From Cristatella mucedo (Eukaryota > Bryozoa > Phylactolaemata > Cristatellidae), in NCBI GenBank assembly GCA_009760855.2, contig WPIO01000005.1, positions 13,480,001 through 13,544,000 on the forward strand: a DNA stretch of 64,000 nucleotides, written 5' to 3'. Shown piece by piece: positions 1-12,475 of this stretch; position 1 is the first letter of the stretch, and every line of letters begins with the position of its first letter. The notes beneath the pieces were generated by a model. The model did not search any database, was not told the origin of the DNA, and saw nothing but the letters and a program-made list of their open reading frames with translations. Both the position numbers and the translations under genes were made by a program.

Positions 1-300
1 AGGAGAGAAAGGAGATATGGAAGAGGGAAGCGGGAAAGAGGGAAGGGGGTAAGTAAGAAGCAGGGATAAGAGGAAAGAATAGAGGCAGGGAAGATGAGAG
101 GAAAGGGTAACAGTACGGATAGGACCAACAAAAGAAAGGGAAATAGGAGAAAAGATAGATATATTGATTACTACTGGTGCAATAGACAGATTATTTCTCT
201 CTGTCTAGCTCTATCTATCTATCTATCGGTCAATCAAAGTCAGTCAGAGCAAATGATAAAGAGAGACAAACAGTCACAGAGAAACAAAAAGAGAGAAAGA
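1..300. other. purine-rich simple sequence, no gene seen
   Basis: The stretch is dominated by A and G on the + strand, with short GGGA, GAGA and CTAT runs. I see no splice-bounded open frame, RNA gene or mobile-element signature. It is the start of a low-complexity block that continues to about 700. Confidence 0.5.
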
Positions 301-307
301 AAGAGGA

Positions 308-348
308 TATATATATATACATATAAATATATATATATATATATATAC

Positions 349-385
<37 letters not shown>

Positions 386-502
386 CACAGGTATAGAGAG
401 ATACATAGAGAGGCAGACTGACGGGTACAGCAAATGATAGCAAGAGATAGAAAGTAGAAAATGAGACTGAGAAAAGAAAAACTAGACCAAAAGTATACAA
501 AG

Positions 503-600
<98 letters not shown>

Positions 601-700
601 GGCCGACAGACAGACAGACAGACAGAGAGAAAGAGAGACAGAGAGAGAGAGAGGAGAGAGAGAGGGGGAGAGAGAGAGAGAGAGAGGGGGGTTGTTTGTG
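308..700. repeat. compound microsatellite TA / GA / ACAG / GA
   Basis: The order is (TA)n interrupted by ACATA from about 308 to 382, a mixed spacer, (GA)n from about 505 to 560, (ACAG)n with a few substitutions from about 561 to 626, and a second impure GA block to about 690. Reading frames through it give only Arg/Glu or Leu/Ser repeats and are artefacts. Confidence 0.95.
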
Positions 701-1980
701 TGTGTGCACGTGCGTGCAAGTGTTCCCATACACATGCAAGAGTGAGAGAGCTGAAACTAATAGAGAGCTGTCGATTGAATAGTGGTGTAAATGGCCTGTT
801 TGCTTTTGGCATTTGAGGACCACGATTCAAACTGCATACACACACCAGAGATACAGGGAGACAGAGGAGAGAGAAATTGAGAGAGAGATGGGATAATAAT
901 TATGTAATTAATAATAATGTGAGATTTCTATAGTACCCTAAGAGAACAAAATCACTTTCTACACACAATACATGCTACAACTCAAGCCATCTCTTACTCC
1001 CCAGCATTGTCTAGGTGCTTCCTAAATGGCGGAAAGCTAGCAAGCACGGCTCTAGGAAAGTGTAGAAGCAGCAGCAGGAGGTAATAAATAATGGCTGCCC
1101 CTGATACGATGATGTGTGGCCGTGGAGTACTGGCCGCGGAGAGCCCTACCAGTGGCAAATGTTCGGGTCCGCTAGGGTGTGCTTCTGGAGCTGGCGATCG
1201 CCTTGACAAAAAACCGATAGTCTATTGAGTTAGGCTCCTTGTGGCAAAGCCAGCACCAGTAGATGTAACAGTGCTAGCTTGAGGGCAATATAATTACAAA
1301 GAGAGTCATACAATGAGCCATGTTTACTGTTGACACACGTGCCGGTCCAACGATTGCTGACTGGTCTGATACGCTCCTTAGGTAAACTTTGCCGATGTGC
1401 TCGACTGCAGACGATGTAAAGCTGTCCCGATGTCCATTGAGGCATCGGATGCATACTGCTCTAAACTGAGTCTCGTTGGGGGGTGAGACCAGGCCCTGCA
1501 GCTCAGCTGTGCGGTAAGTGGGACCACGGGAGTGGCTCGGGGGTGAGAGCAATGTGAAGCTTCACAATGAGTGGAGGGGAGGAGACAGAAATACAGACTG
1601 TAATTTCATTCTAGAACACTTGCCGCTGTTCCAGTAGAAGTGGCCACCGACTGACTGCACAGCAGAGAATGCCACTCTGCAGTCGAGGAACTCGTTCTCT
1701 CACCAGCTAAGCTCCAAAGCTGTACCGTTCAATGTCCATTGGATGCTTCTCCAAACCCAGTCTAACCTGGTCCTTATAACTGCTTTTTTGCAAGTTCGTG
1801 AGGGCTGAGGCACTAGTTCGCCAGCCTTCTTGTTCCGGCTTGATGCCGGCCATAGGTTGTGTTCAGACAGCCACTCGTGTTACGCTGAATGCACTGTTGA
1901 AAAATTTCTGCCTTCGTAATACAATGGATTATTCACTTGGTCTAGGCACCAGACACCTATTCAGCCGGCTCTCTCCGATC
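701..1980. other. non-coding sequence, nothing recognised
   Basis: The sequence is mixed and unique-looking. Open frames on either strand are short (under about 95 codons), lack recognisable domains and lack clear splice sites. A short AT-rich patch lies at 893-930. I see nothing to annotate. Confidence 0.4.
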
Positions 1981-1984
1981 TCTT

Positions 1985-1989
1985 TTCCC

Positions 1990-2086
<97 letters not shown>

Positions 2087-2200
2087 TCTCTCTCTCCTCT
2101 CTCTCTTTCCCCCTCTCTCTCTCTCTCCTCTCTCTCTCCCCCTCTCCCTCCCCCTCTCTCTCCCCTCTCTCTCTCTCTCTCTTTCCCTTGTCTCTCTCTC
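1985..2200. repeat. CT/GA microsatellite
   Basis: An almost pure (CT)n run covers roughly 1992-2082, followed by an impure CT/CCCT tract to about 2200. The Ser/Leu-rich and Arg/Glu-rich open frames across it come from the repeat. Confidence 0.97.
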
Positions 2201-2531
2201 ATCACTCGCTCATCTTTTCCTCATCCCCTTTCTTAAACCATGCTTTGGTCTTTTTGTCGCCCGTTGCCAGCAGCATTTGCCGGCAGTCAACAAAAGCATG
2301 GTGGCTGTGAAGAGTCTTGCATGGGCTAGTCAGAGGCAGCCCTTTTTTACTTTGGTCTGTTTAGCAGTAGGCACAAGATATATTCGACCATCTCCGGAGC
2401 CTGAGTGTGCTGGCTACCTAGCCCATTACATGCCGGTGAGGATATTAGTGCTGCCCTGGCCATTCGATCAGGATGCCCTTGCGCTGACCTTGGGTTGACC
2501 TTTGGTAGACTGCTTGATGGACAGTCACTGC

Positions 2532-2625
2532 ACACTTGCCCTAAGTCTCAGCCCAGTGGTAAGGTGTTCCAAATTCAAGAACCCGGTCATGGGTTCGAGT
2601 CCTGTAGCGGCCCATCCTTTATTGC
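2532..2625 (+). mobile_element. tRNA-like SINE fragment, second family
   Basis: The segment has a polymerase III internal promoter layout. An A-box-like GCCCAGTGGTAAGG is at 2551-2564 and a good B box, GGGTTCGAGTCC, is at 2591-2602. A similar block occurs near 49,820-49,900, also with GCCCA, GGTAAGGTG, a GTTCGA B box and a following CTTTATTG. Two related copies suggest a SINE family rather than a functional tRNA, since neither folds into a clean cloverleaf that I can draw. Both are short and diverged. Confidence 0.4.
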
Positions 2626-2901
2626 GTACATCGAACAGGACAAAAGGTAAGACTTCTCTGCCTCGCGGGCAGTGGAGTCTGCATTGCCCCGGATGCTGCA
2701 GTGGACCTGTCGTGGTCTTTCCCCTGCTTGCCTGGACCCATTCAACTCGTGCAGTGAACTCGTGCTCTCAGGTCAACGATCCTAGCAGCCAGTACATCAA
2801 ATTTGCAAATATAAACATGCGCATTCATGCACGAAGTACACCGGGATTAGCCTCGAGCTAGTAAGTGAAAACTAAAACTGACCATTCGATCATGATTCCT
2901 T

Positions 2902-2995
2902 TATAGCATACATAAGGTGTATGGAAAGAGACTGAGTTCTCTGAGCGTGCTATACAGATGCATTCTTTTTTTAGTATTATTACTAGAGCCATTGC
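2902..2995 (+). mobile_element. diverged LINE/SINE 3' tail
   Basis: GAAAGAGACTGAGTTCTCTG followed by GCTATACA and an ATT-rich tail matches the 3' hairpin shared by the main LINE and SINE families of this window. Only the tail can be recognised, so the parent family is uncertain. Confidence 0.5.
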
Positions 2996-3029
2996 CTTAA
3001 ATAACTGTGTTGCAAACGTTGAATGAAAA

Positions 3030-3105
3030 GTAGTCTCGGTGGCTTCTCAATCGGTAGAGAACTGGGCCACTAACTCTGAGCTTCGGAATCATTCCAGCTC
3101 GAAGC
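3030..3105 (+). other. possible tRNA-derived fragment
   Basis: CTCAATCGGTAGAGAACTG resembles a tRNA D-arm and A box, and a weak B-box-like stretch follows about 40 bases later. The acceptor stem does not pair convincingly, so this is at most a decayed tRNA-like or SINE fragment. Confidence 0.2.
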
Positions 3106-4058
3106 GCTGTTCTTTATCTGTGTTCAGTTCAGATGCAGAGTCCTCCGGTCGCTTGTGATTGGCTGACACATTTTGATAGCATCCCCACTTTGTGGAGCTT
3201 TAGCCCTGTCGAAAGCTTACGCCGTGATTCAGGCCGACAGTTCGACCGGGAATGTACAAGCCTGCAAGAGTGTACCCTCCTTGGATCAACATCGAGGTGT
3301 CAGGGGTCAGTTTCGCTTCCGAGTGGCTTTTAGAGTGGTTTCATTCTTGCTACTCATTTAATCTGGCTGTGCGACAGACCAATCCAGTCAGCAACAATGG
3401 CAGTCGAGTACCTGTCGACGAAATAGCGGGCCGGCAAAATAAAACTCCGAAGAGCGTTTACCTGGATAGCTCAGCAAACGCCAGGATGCCACCCAGCAGA
3501 AGTCAGTGCCAGCCTGCCAGCCGAGGGGCGTGGCTTCTGGCCGGTTGCCCTTGCTCTGCTGCTCAAGCACATGCTCGAGAAGCAGAGCTGCTCCGAGAGT
3601 AAATCCAGCCCATAAATCGGTAAATGGCTCAGAAGACGGTTTTGCCGAGGCTTGCGTTTGCGAGTGAATGAGCCGATAAGCATATCGGGGGGGGGGGCAC
3701 GCATGCATCGCTTACAGGCAGCAGCAGCTTGCAAGGCATCTTGATCAGACCTGGACTCGGCTGGCTGTTTGACACGATCGGCCGTGGCACGATGCCTGCC
3801 TGCTTATCGCGGTGGACGCCGGTGCCCCGAAAGCTTGCCAGCCAGCCGGGCAGGACGGGGTAGCATGACCACTGCTGCTTGTGCCCATCGTCGAGCAAGA
3901 CTCGACACCCTGATGCAGGTTGCCATACACCTCTCGACGGTCTGGACTCGCTTCCCGGAGAGTTGCTCTGGCTCATGCGACCGGCGGAGGCTGCGGCCAC
4001 CATTCTGCGGCTCATCCTGCGCCCCGGGGCACCCCTATGCGAAGCTTAGCTCCAGACT
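3106..4058. other. non-coding sequence, nothing recognised
   Basis: The sequence is moderately GC-rich with a poly-G run near 3687-3698. Open frames on both strands overlap one another and carry no motif I recognise. Confidence 0.35.
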
Positions 4059-4286
4059 AGCACCGGCGCTGCTGCTGCTGTGGCCGTCCAACAAAACAGA
4101 CGTCGAGCACGGATTGCAAGCTTTCCTTTAATGCTGCCCTGTATGCACGAGTGCAAGAGTCACGATGACAAGAGCACCGGCGCTGCTGCTGCTGTGGCCG
4201 TCCAACAAAACAGACGTCGAGCACGGATTGCAAGCTTTCCTTTAATGCTGCCCTGTATGCACGAGTGCAAGAGTCACGATGACAAG
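4059..4286. repeat. 114-bp tandem duplication
   Basis: Two head-to-tail copies, 4059-4172 and 4173-4286, appear identical. Each starts AGCACCGGCGCTGCTGCTGC and ends GATGACAAG. The identity points to a recent duplication. The open frames through it simply repeat the same peptide and do not look like a real protein. Confidence 0.95.
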
Positions 4287-4870
4287 GAATCCACCCACAC
4301 AAGATCCACCGTGCACAACAGAACCGTTTACTCAGCGACGACTCGGGCAGGGTGATGTAGCCGGTGGAACCACTGTTCAACGACTTTCTTTTGCCCTAGG
4401 GGGCCTTCAGAAATGCAGTTCCGCCGTAGAGAAAGAAATGGCTGACCGAGAGACAAGCCAATTCGTTTTATTGCTTGGAGCCGAGGACAACAGATTCCAC
4501 ACAGGCGAAATCTCGTATTTGCCCGTGCCCAGCAACCGCAATCAACATGCATGACAACAATGATAATACGTCACCTGCATAGCATCCTAAAAGAACCAAA
4601 TGTCAATTCGGGTGCTTTATAACTGGCTGCAAGAGAAGGGATGCTCGGGATTTAATGGAAATTTCAAGAGTGTAAAAGCAAGCACACAAGTATTATGCTT
4701 CGGCCGTCATGCGAAAGCATGCATTGGGGGGGCATGAATTAGCACCGACGAGTACTGAATCATCAGAAGGCAAGCACTCAAGCTAAACAGGAATGAAAGG
4801 TCAAGTCCACTGAGGCACATGAAAACCTGAGCTGAACAGGGAGCATCTTTAGCTGGGACTTAAAGGATTT
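4287..4870. other. non-coding sequence, nothing recognised
   Basis: The sequence looks unique. Short open frames have no domain, and I find no repeat or RNA signature. Confidence 0.35.
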
Positions 4871-4884
4871 ATAAGTCAATTCTA

Positions 4885-5475
4885 ATGGTTACAAAAGCCA
4901 GACACCAATCGGAGACTGTTTGTGCAAACAGACTGTAGGCTCTCGAGTGACTGGATATTGCAGTGCAAAAAGCTTCGAGACGATCGCAACAGCAGCAGAC
5001 AAGGAACGGGTGTATGCGGCCGAGCAGGTGGCTGCCGTATTGGAAGTGGCGAGAGCACGGCCGAGGAGCAAAGAGTTCGCATAGATGCAAGTGGACGCCC
5101 TGGTGCAAGCCAGTGACGCAACCAGTAAGCCAGGGAAGCGACGGACAGTAGTAGACGGTCACGTGATGTGGCAGCTCCACCGTTGACGACAGACCAGCCG
5201 AGTGGCTCAGTTTTGCTCCACTTAGACCGTAATAGAGTCCCTACTAAAGAGAATCGCCGTATTCCAAAGGCGATTTCACAAACGCATGAGCTAGTTGAGC
5301 AGTCGTACTCGTGTCTGAGCAGGTCCGGATTGTGGCAAATGCTTCTAAGTTGAAAGTAGGCCGACTTGACAGTGGAGACACTGTGCTCATCCAATGACAA
5401 GTCGCCTTTTTGAACAGCATACCCAGATTAGGGGCAGCCATAAAATGGCTGATGCTAGCAGCTAGATAGACCATT
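4885..5475 (-). mobile_element. decayed LINE reverse-transcriptase C-terminal region
   Basis: On the minus strand, broken frames contain VSTVKSAYFQLRSI near 5355-5310 and LAHAFVKSPLEYGDSL near 5291-5244. These match the conserved region of CR1/L2-type LINE ORF2 proteins just after the reverse-transcriptase core (usually 'CKSAFYHLRNI' then 'LVHAFVTSRLDYCNSL'). Frameshifts separate the two blocks, so the copy is dead. The minus-strand copy at 59,595-59,800 carries the same motif pair in better shape. Confidence 0.65.
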
Positions 5476-6310
5476 CTCGAGGAAGAGGTTTTCTAACATT
5501 AGGGGCACACTAGATTTGCCCATAATGGTTACGTCAGTCAAATCAGCTCCAAGTGTGAATGTCGTCGATGCTGGCTATGAGGGAATCACGTGAGTCAGAT
5601 GCTGAGAAAGGCGCATGGAATGGTCAAAGGATATGTAGGTAGACCTGTGGTTCATCGGTGTAAAGACGAAAGCGAAGCTTAGCTCGCGCTTGGCGATAAA
5701 TTCCACCACACGGAGTGTCTAGATTGTGTGAAAGGAAGGAAGAGGCCTTAGACCAGACCCGGAGGAGTATCCCATACTTCAAGGGCTCTCCGTGACAGCT
5801 ATTTACGTCTACAGTGATGTCTCTCACGGAGGACCTAACCTCGTCGTGTGTCTCGCCCTGCGTCCAATGCTGCCGTGAGATCGAGGAGAACTAGTAGAGA
5901 GACCGATTAGGATTGTTGACATTCAGCTGAAGTGTAAACCCGAAGCCGAGCAGTTTCTGAGGCACGGTTAGCTCTAAAATGTCGATCAGAACTTGCCAGT
6001 AAGATCTGAAGAACAGATCGGGCCCACACCCTGCTTTGGCTCAGTTGCTCGTGTGCTCGCCCTGGCCAAGGTCTGGCCGGCGCCATACAAATGAATGACA
6101 TTATATTTATATATCGTAATCGTTCGATTGAAAGGCCACCGCGTGTTCAAAAGTATTGGATGAGAATGAAAGAATTGAGATAGGCAGATTTGGCAATATC
6201 GCCGGTGGCAGCAATATTGGCCTTCTCGTATTCCTCTTTCGATGGTCATAGGTGAACCCCCACAGAGCTAGCTGACACACAGGGACAAGTTTCCAAATGC
6301 GCTTTTTGGC
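5476..6310. other. non-coding sequence, possibly more LINE debris
   Basis: No intact frame is present. By position part of it could be the upstream body of the minus-strand LINE that ends near 5475, but I cannot align specific motifs. Confidence 0.3.
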
Positions 6311-6359
6311 TTGCCTGGCCGCACCTGTATGTGGCACATCGCAGTGTTCCGCACTGCCT

Positions 6360-6860
6360 CGTTGCTGTTCGGCATTCATTCTGTCCCTCACGGAGTCTCT
6401 CGGGGGTCTGTCTTCGGTCCGTTGCTGTTCTCCATTTTTACTCATCCTCTGGCAAAAGTGATTAAGGCCCATGGAGTAGGATATCACTTTTATGCTGACA
6501 ATAGTGTTCTGTATTTGTCATTTAAACCGTCGGAATCTGTTCCAGCAATTGATAAACTGAATATACTAAATAAGCTGAAATTGCATTGCCGACATTCGAT
6601 CCTGGATGTTGGCAAATTTCCTGATGCTAAATTACTATAAAACTAAATTGCTGCTCATATGACACCCTAAGTATGTGGCTGGACTAGAATGCTTTGCTCT
6701 TCTAATAGATGATGCTGTTGTTCGACCATCGCCATCTGCTTGGAATTTACATGTCATCTTCAACAGCTGCCTAGATTTTGAGAGCTTCGTTAAGAAGACT
6801 GCTTCCACAGCTAGCCATCACGTCCGATCCCTATCTAAGCTTAGGACGGCTTTATGAGAC
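6360..6860 (+). mobile_element. LINE ORF2 fragment, reverse transcriptase, inactive
   Basis: The + strand encodes GVSRGSVFGPLLFSIF followed by GVGYHFYADNSVLYLSF (about 6388-6525). These are the reverse-transcriptase blocks normally read as GVPQGSVLGPLLF and HFYADDTQLYLSF in CR1/L2-clade non-LTR elements. The catalytic YADD box is YADN here, which removes an essential aspartate. After a stop near 6640 the alignment continues in another frame to KKTASTASHHVRSLSKLRTAL near 6855, the region after the catalytic core. The copy is 5' truncated, frameshifted and cannot be active. Confidence 0.8.
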
Positions 6861-7497
6861 GAAGGCTTGATGGACAGCAGGCAGGAAGGACGAAGCTGGC
6901 TGGCTGTGGCCGAGGCCTGCCCGAGGCCCGACCGCATGGCCACGACGGCCTCAGCTGCCACCCACCGCACGCACGGCACCCCATGGGTCTGCGGCAGCTG
7001 GCCTGACAGCCTCCTCAGCAAGCTCTGCTCGTACCCACCCACCATCCGACCAGCCTCCGACTCGCTCGGCCTGAATGGGCTGGTACACTCGGTATTCTGC
7101 TTCTTATTCTTCTCGGTGCTTTCACGAGCCGCCTTGTTCTCGGCGACTTGTCAGGGGCCCCAGCCAGCCTGGAGGACGGAAACCCACTGCAAACCAGCCA
7201 CTGCGGTCAGTCAGGCAGCAGGCGGCAGCAGCCTCAGCAGCCAGCTGCTGAGCAGCACCAGCACCGGGCAGGGCGCCTGGTGATGGCAATGGCTCTAGCG
7301 GTGGGCTTCGAGTGCGCTCGCTTGTCGGCTGCTATCCTCCCCTTCGGCTGCTAGCCACGACTTCCTGCGTGCTGCCGCCTCGAGCTCCGCCGGTCATTCG
7401 GTGCTGAGGAACCGGTTTTTGGAGTCTTTTGGTTTTTCCCCTTTCTTCTAACAAAGCTTATTGTCACCTGTAGACAATTAGCAAGCTTCGGGCTGTG
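6861..7497. other. GC-richer sequence with an unassigned open frame
   Basis: A 138-codon + strand frame runs from 6867 to 7283, rich in Ala, Ser and Thr. It directly follows LINE debris, has no domain I recognise and no clear splice context. I treat it as chance unless transcript data say otherwise. Confidence 0.2.
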
Positions 7498-7592
7498 ACT
7501 ACTACTATAATAGTAGTAATGCATTTGTTATAGCGCCCTCGGAGAACTCGATCTCTTTCGAGGCGCTTTACATTTGCTGCGAAGGAAGACAT
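7498..7592 (-). mobile_element. LINE 3' tail, reverse orientation
   Basis: An ATT/AGT-rich tail at 7500-7518 is followed by AGCGCCCTCGGAGAACTCGA, then CTCTTTCGAGGCGCTTTACA and TTTGCTGC. This is the reverse complement of the 3' terminus of the main LINE family seen at 39,700-39,780 and 59,080-59,145. Confidence 0.8.
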
Positions 7593-8218
7593 TTGAACGA
7601 ATTTCGACTGCATCCATATGACTCCGAAAGCGTTTTGGTATTGTTCCTCTCCTACAGTTGCAACACTTGCACATCGGCTTGTACTGTCGACAAACTGTTT
7701 CAAGTCTGATGATAATGGTCCCAAGTTCTGCTGTCGAGTGCCGTCTTGGTCAGAGGGTCGACATGCTGCAGGGGCAGGCTGCTGCTGCCTATCCATCCAA
7801 CGGACCATCACATCGACTCCTATAGCCTGCAGGTTAACTGGTGACCAAACTAAAATGCCAGTGCTGCTGCCCAAGGACAGTGAGACAAATTTCCGACGGA
7901 TTTCACACCACCACCAGCTGCTGAAGTAGAGGGTGAATGCAATGCAGGAAGCCGACAGCAGAGAGCATACCTTCAAAAGCTGCAACTGCCACCGTTGCGA
8001 CCATTTTCCTCCCGTTTCGGCGATTGCCACGAGTTTTCAAGAAGCACCCTTGAAAGACGTTCGGCTCTACTGTGGGATTCTGTCCTGGCGCTGCATCCAC
8101 ATTTTGCCCCTTTCTGTAGAGCATGCTATGCAGAGCATCCAAAGGGCAACTACTTTCTAAGCAAGTGCTAAATAAAAGCACCGAAAAGTCATCTGCCGCC
8201 TGCGAGCCTTCCTAAGCT
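7593..8218. other. non-coding sequence, nothing recognised
   Basis: Open frames occur on both strands, the longest being 188 codons on the minus strand reaching into the LINE tail. None carries a recognisable motif. Confidence 0.3.
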
Positions 8219-8266
8219 CCCCTCTCTCTCTCTGTCTCTCTCTGTCTCTCTCTGTCTCTCTCTCTG

Positions 8267-8348
<82 letters not shown>
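8219..8348. repeat. CT/GA microsatellite
   Basis: CTCTCTGT-type imperfect repeats occupy about 8221-8278 and are followed by a pure (CT)n run to 8348. Confidence 0.97.
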
Positions 8349-8351
<3 letters not shown>

Positions 8352-9008
8352 GCACGGTCGCTGAGTAGGAAATGCACCCAGTGTTATTTACACTGCCAAC
8401 AACAGCTAGGCTTGGCAGTCTTGTGCAGTCGCCGGCGGCTGTGGCAGTCGCCAGCTCCGGCAGCTGCAGCTGCCGCTGCCGCCTCCGCCACGCAAGGGCG
8501 GCCGACTGGCGGCTGTGCGCGTATCCTGCCTACGAGATCCTGCCACTGGGTTGCCGAAGTGGCAGTGAGAGACACGCTGGGAGCCACTGAGCAGAAGCCG
8601 GAGCCGGCCGCCATCCGATGGCCGATCAGCTTGCTCAGTTCACTCCCGAGCTTTTCCTTGTACATTATGCAGCGTTATTCTTGGCGGCTAAAACATACTC
8701 GTGCAAAAGCGCTCGTTTCTGAAAAGCGCTCGTTTCAGAAACGAGTGCTGGCAACGACGCTTGGAGGAGCATTTCCCCCAGCAAGGGCGGCCGGCGGCTA
8801 GGGTCGCCGGCCTCTCGCCCGACCGCCCGCCCCACCGCATCCATTTAGCGCTGATTCTGATTCTGCCTGGCAGTGGCCACTCCTGCAGTTCGCCGCAATC
8901 GCTGGTCGCAGCACTCTCGAGTGCACATACGCTTGGCTCCGAGACTACTGCGATTGAGCTTCGAACTGACGCAGGCCTCGAGCACAAGCAGACCCAGATC
9001 AGCTAGAG
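8349..9008. other. GC-rich sequence, nothing recognised
   Basis: The stretch is rich in CAG/CTG and CCG triplets, which open long Ala/Arg-rich frames on both strands at once, for example 8349-8801. This is a compositional effect, and there is no domain or splice evidence for a gene. Confidence 0.3.
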
Positions 9009-9195
9009 CAGCTGTTCTCAACCTGTGCGTCGGGACCCCTTTGGGAGTTGAACTATCCTTTCACAGGGGTCACCTAACACCACCGGAAAACACGCATTTC
9101 CACATTTTGCACACACTATTTTTACGGTTGGGGGTCCCCATAACATGAGGAACTGTATTAAAGGTTCGCAGCATTAGGAAGGTTGAGAACGACTG
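9009..9195 (+). mobile_element. short hAT transposon, SPIN-like
   Basis: The left end CAGCTGTTCTCAACC and the right end GGTTGAGAACGACTG are terminal inverted repeats. Inside are GGGACCCCTTTGGGAGTTGA, CTTTCACAGGGGTCACCTAA, CGGAAAACACGCATTT, ATGAGGAACTGTATTAAAGG and GCATTAGGAAGGTTGAGAAC. From memory these match the non-autonomous SPIN family of hAT elements, which is known for horizontal transfer among animals. The flanks AGCTAGAG and AGTTACAG agree at 6 of 8 positions and have TA at the centre, as expected for a decayed 8-bp hAT target-site duplication. At 187 bp there is no room for a transposase, so it depended on another copy. Confidence 0.88.
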
Positions 9196-9203
9196 AGTTA
9201 CAG

Positions 9204-9690
9204 CTAGCCACCGGCCGGGGGGGGGGCTACCGGTGGCTAACCCCCTCCCACCATTGGCATGGCTCGCAGTAGCCTACTGCTCAACCAGCAAGTCGGCGCT
9301 GGCTTCGGGCGCTCAGGTGCTGGAGCCAGCCAGCGAGCTAAGCTACCAGCCGCCGGCTCGCCAGACCGCTGCCTCGATGGCGGCCGCTAGGCTGATAAGA
9401 ATCGTCAGGAGTCTATCCAGCAGGCGGCTCTGCCTGAAATAGCTACCCAGTCTCCCTGGCCGCCTCGGCGCCACAGGCGGCCACCGCTTAACCACCGACT
9501 TCTGCGGCTTAGCCGCCAACGCGCCGGATGACCGGCACGTCGGCGGTTAAGCTTTCTCAAAGCAGCTTCGACGGATAGAGGGCTGCGAGTGAATCACACC
9601 GGTTCTCTACGGCTCTCCGGCGCCGGATGTCCGGCGGAAGTCAACGAAGCTCTTGGCCCTGAGAAAGCTTCCCGGGCAGCCGAAGCACTG
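9204..9690. other. GC-rich sequence, nothing recognised
   Basis: The sequence is rich in GCC/GGC triplets with a poly-G tract near 9219-9227. No motif or intact gene structure is visible. Confidence 0.3.
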
Positions 9691-9812
9691 GCCGGTGGCT
9701 GTGATGGCCGGTGGCTGTGATGGCCGGTGGCAGTGATGGCCGGTGGCTGTGATGGCCGTTGGCTGTGATGGCCGGTGGCTGTGATGGCCGGCGGCTGTGA
9801 TGGCCGGCGGCT
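9691..9812. repeat. 16-bp minisatellite, seven copies plus a partial
   Basis: The unit GCCGGTGGCTGTGATG repeats seven times with single-base variants, followed by a partial copy at 9803-9812. The minus-strand frames reading HSHRPSQPPAIT-like repeats come from this array. Confidence 0.95.
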
Positions 9813-10140
9813 CGAGCTGCTGCTGCCGCGTCCCTCGGCTGTCCACCTATCGAAACTACGAACGGCCATCTATGTCTCTGCAGCCAGCCACGGGCAGCAC
9901 CGAGCGAACGAAGCGGTGATTAGCCCCCCCCCCCCCAGAGCCGAGGCTTCAGCCGGGATATCGCCCGAGGGCCCGACTACTGGCTCGAGCGCTCGAGCCT
10001 GGAGGCCAGTGCAACGCTACCCCGACCGGCAGAATTCGATAACAGCAGTCTGGAGCGAGCAGCAGCAGCCTACCTGCCTTGAATGAGACAATAGTTACTC
10101 GACCGCCTCAGGCGGCTGCGAACAAGCTGGCCCACAAAAA
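9813..10140. other. GC-rich sequence with a poly-C run
   Basis: A poly-C tract lies near 9926-9936. No gene or repeat family is recognised. Confidence 0.3.
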
Positions 10141-10142
10141 TG

Positions 10143-10144
10143 TG

Positions 10145-10224
<80 letters not shown>
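10143..10224. repeat. compound TA / CA / TA microsatellite
   Basis: (TA)n at about 10144-10163, (CA)n to about 10195, then (TA)n to about 10223. The run abuts the tail of a reverse-oriented SINE, so the final TA block may have grown from the SINE tail. Confidence 0.95.
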
Positions 10225-10227
<3 letters not shown>

Positions 10228-10317
10228 CATTTGTAAAGCACCTCAAGAGAACTTAATCTCTATTCAGGCGCTCCACATATGCCTTGGTGCTCGAGCCCAC
10301 GACCTCAGCCAGACCTA
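10224..10317 (-). mobile_element. tRNA-derived SINE, main family, 5' truncated
   Basis: Read on the minus strand it contains the B-box region GTGGGCTCGAGC, CATATGTGGAGCGCCTGAAT, AGAGATTAAGTTCTCTTG and GGTGCTTTACAAATGAAT. This is the body and 3' hairpin of the SINE seen complete at 12,666-12,816. The A-box part is missing. Confidence 0.75.
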
Positions 10318-10767
10318 CCCACCCCACCCCCCTACCGGATGCTGCACTGTGTACGGCAGGCTTAAGCCCACGGCTGTGGGGCCAACATGAGAGCTCGAGC
10401 TCGAAATGAAATGCTAAGATCACTTTTCGGGTAAACTGGGCTTCGAGTTTCGGGAGATATGCGACGATGACGGACTGCAGTCTTCGGCTGCGCCGGCTCA
10501 GGTGAACAAGAGGGGGAGCCCAGCAGGAGGTTCTCGATTCTGCTGTAGCACCAGCTGGCACAGCAGCAGTCCACCACGGTGCCAGTGGCCCGCCCCCCAG
10601 CACAGAGTGTCATCTCGGCAGCAGAGCTCGTAGACAAAAATGGAGGCTCAGCTTCGGGGCTTAGCAGCAGCTGCAGCAGCGAATACAAGGAGCCGCTATA
10701 ACGGAACGGCTAGAGCAGGGAGTGTGGCAGTGCTACCGTGTACCCAACTACTCTAGCCGATGAATGG
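10318..10767. other. non-coding sequence, nothing recognised
   Basis: Minus-strand frames of about 110 codons overlap other frames and carry no motif. No repeat family was identified. Confidence 0.3.
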
Positions 10768-10788
10768 AGCATTAGGAAGGTTGAGACT
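10768..10788 (+). mobile_element. possible SPIN-like hAT right-end relic
   Basis: GCATTAGGAAGGTTGAGA is identical to the right-terminal block of the element at 9009-9195, which reads GCATTAGGAAGGTTGAGAAC. The sequence then diverges. A match of 18 bases in a unique context is unlikely by chance, but the rest of the element is not visible. Confidence 0.5.
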
Positions 10789-10789
10789 A

Positions 10790-12475
<1,686 letters not shown>

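Noticed and set aside
1798-2310. 170-codon frame with Ser/Leu runs
   Set aside because: Most of it is a CT microsatellite; no conserved sequence lies on either side.
3030-3105. Considered as a functional tRNA gene
   Set aside because: The acceptor and anticodon stems do not pair and the B box is poor.
9691-9812. Considered as a CRISPR-like array
   Set aside because: The 16-bp units are directly contiguous with no spacers, and the genome is eukaryotic. It is an ordinary minisatellite.
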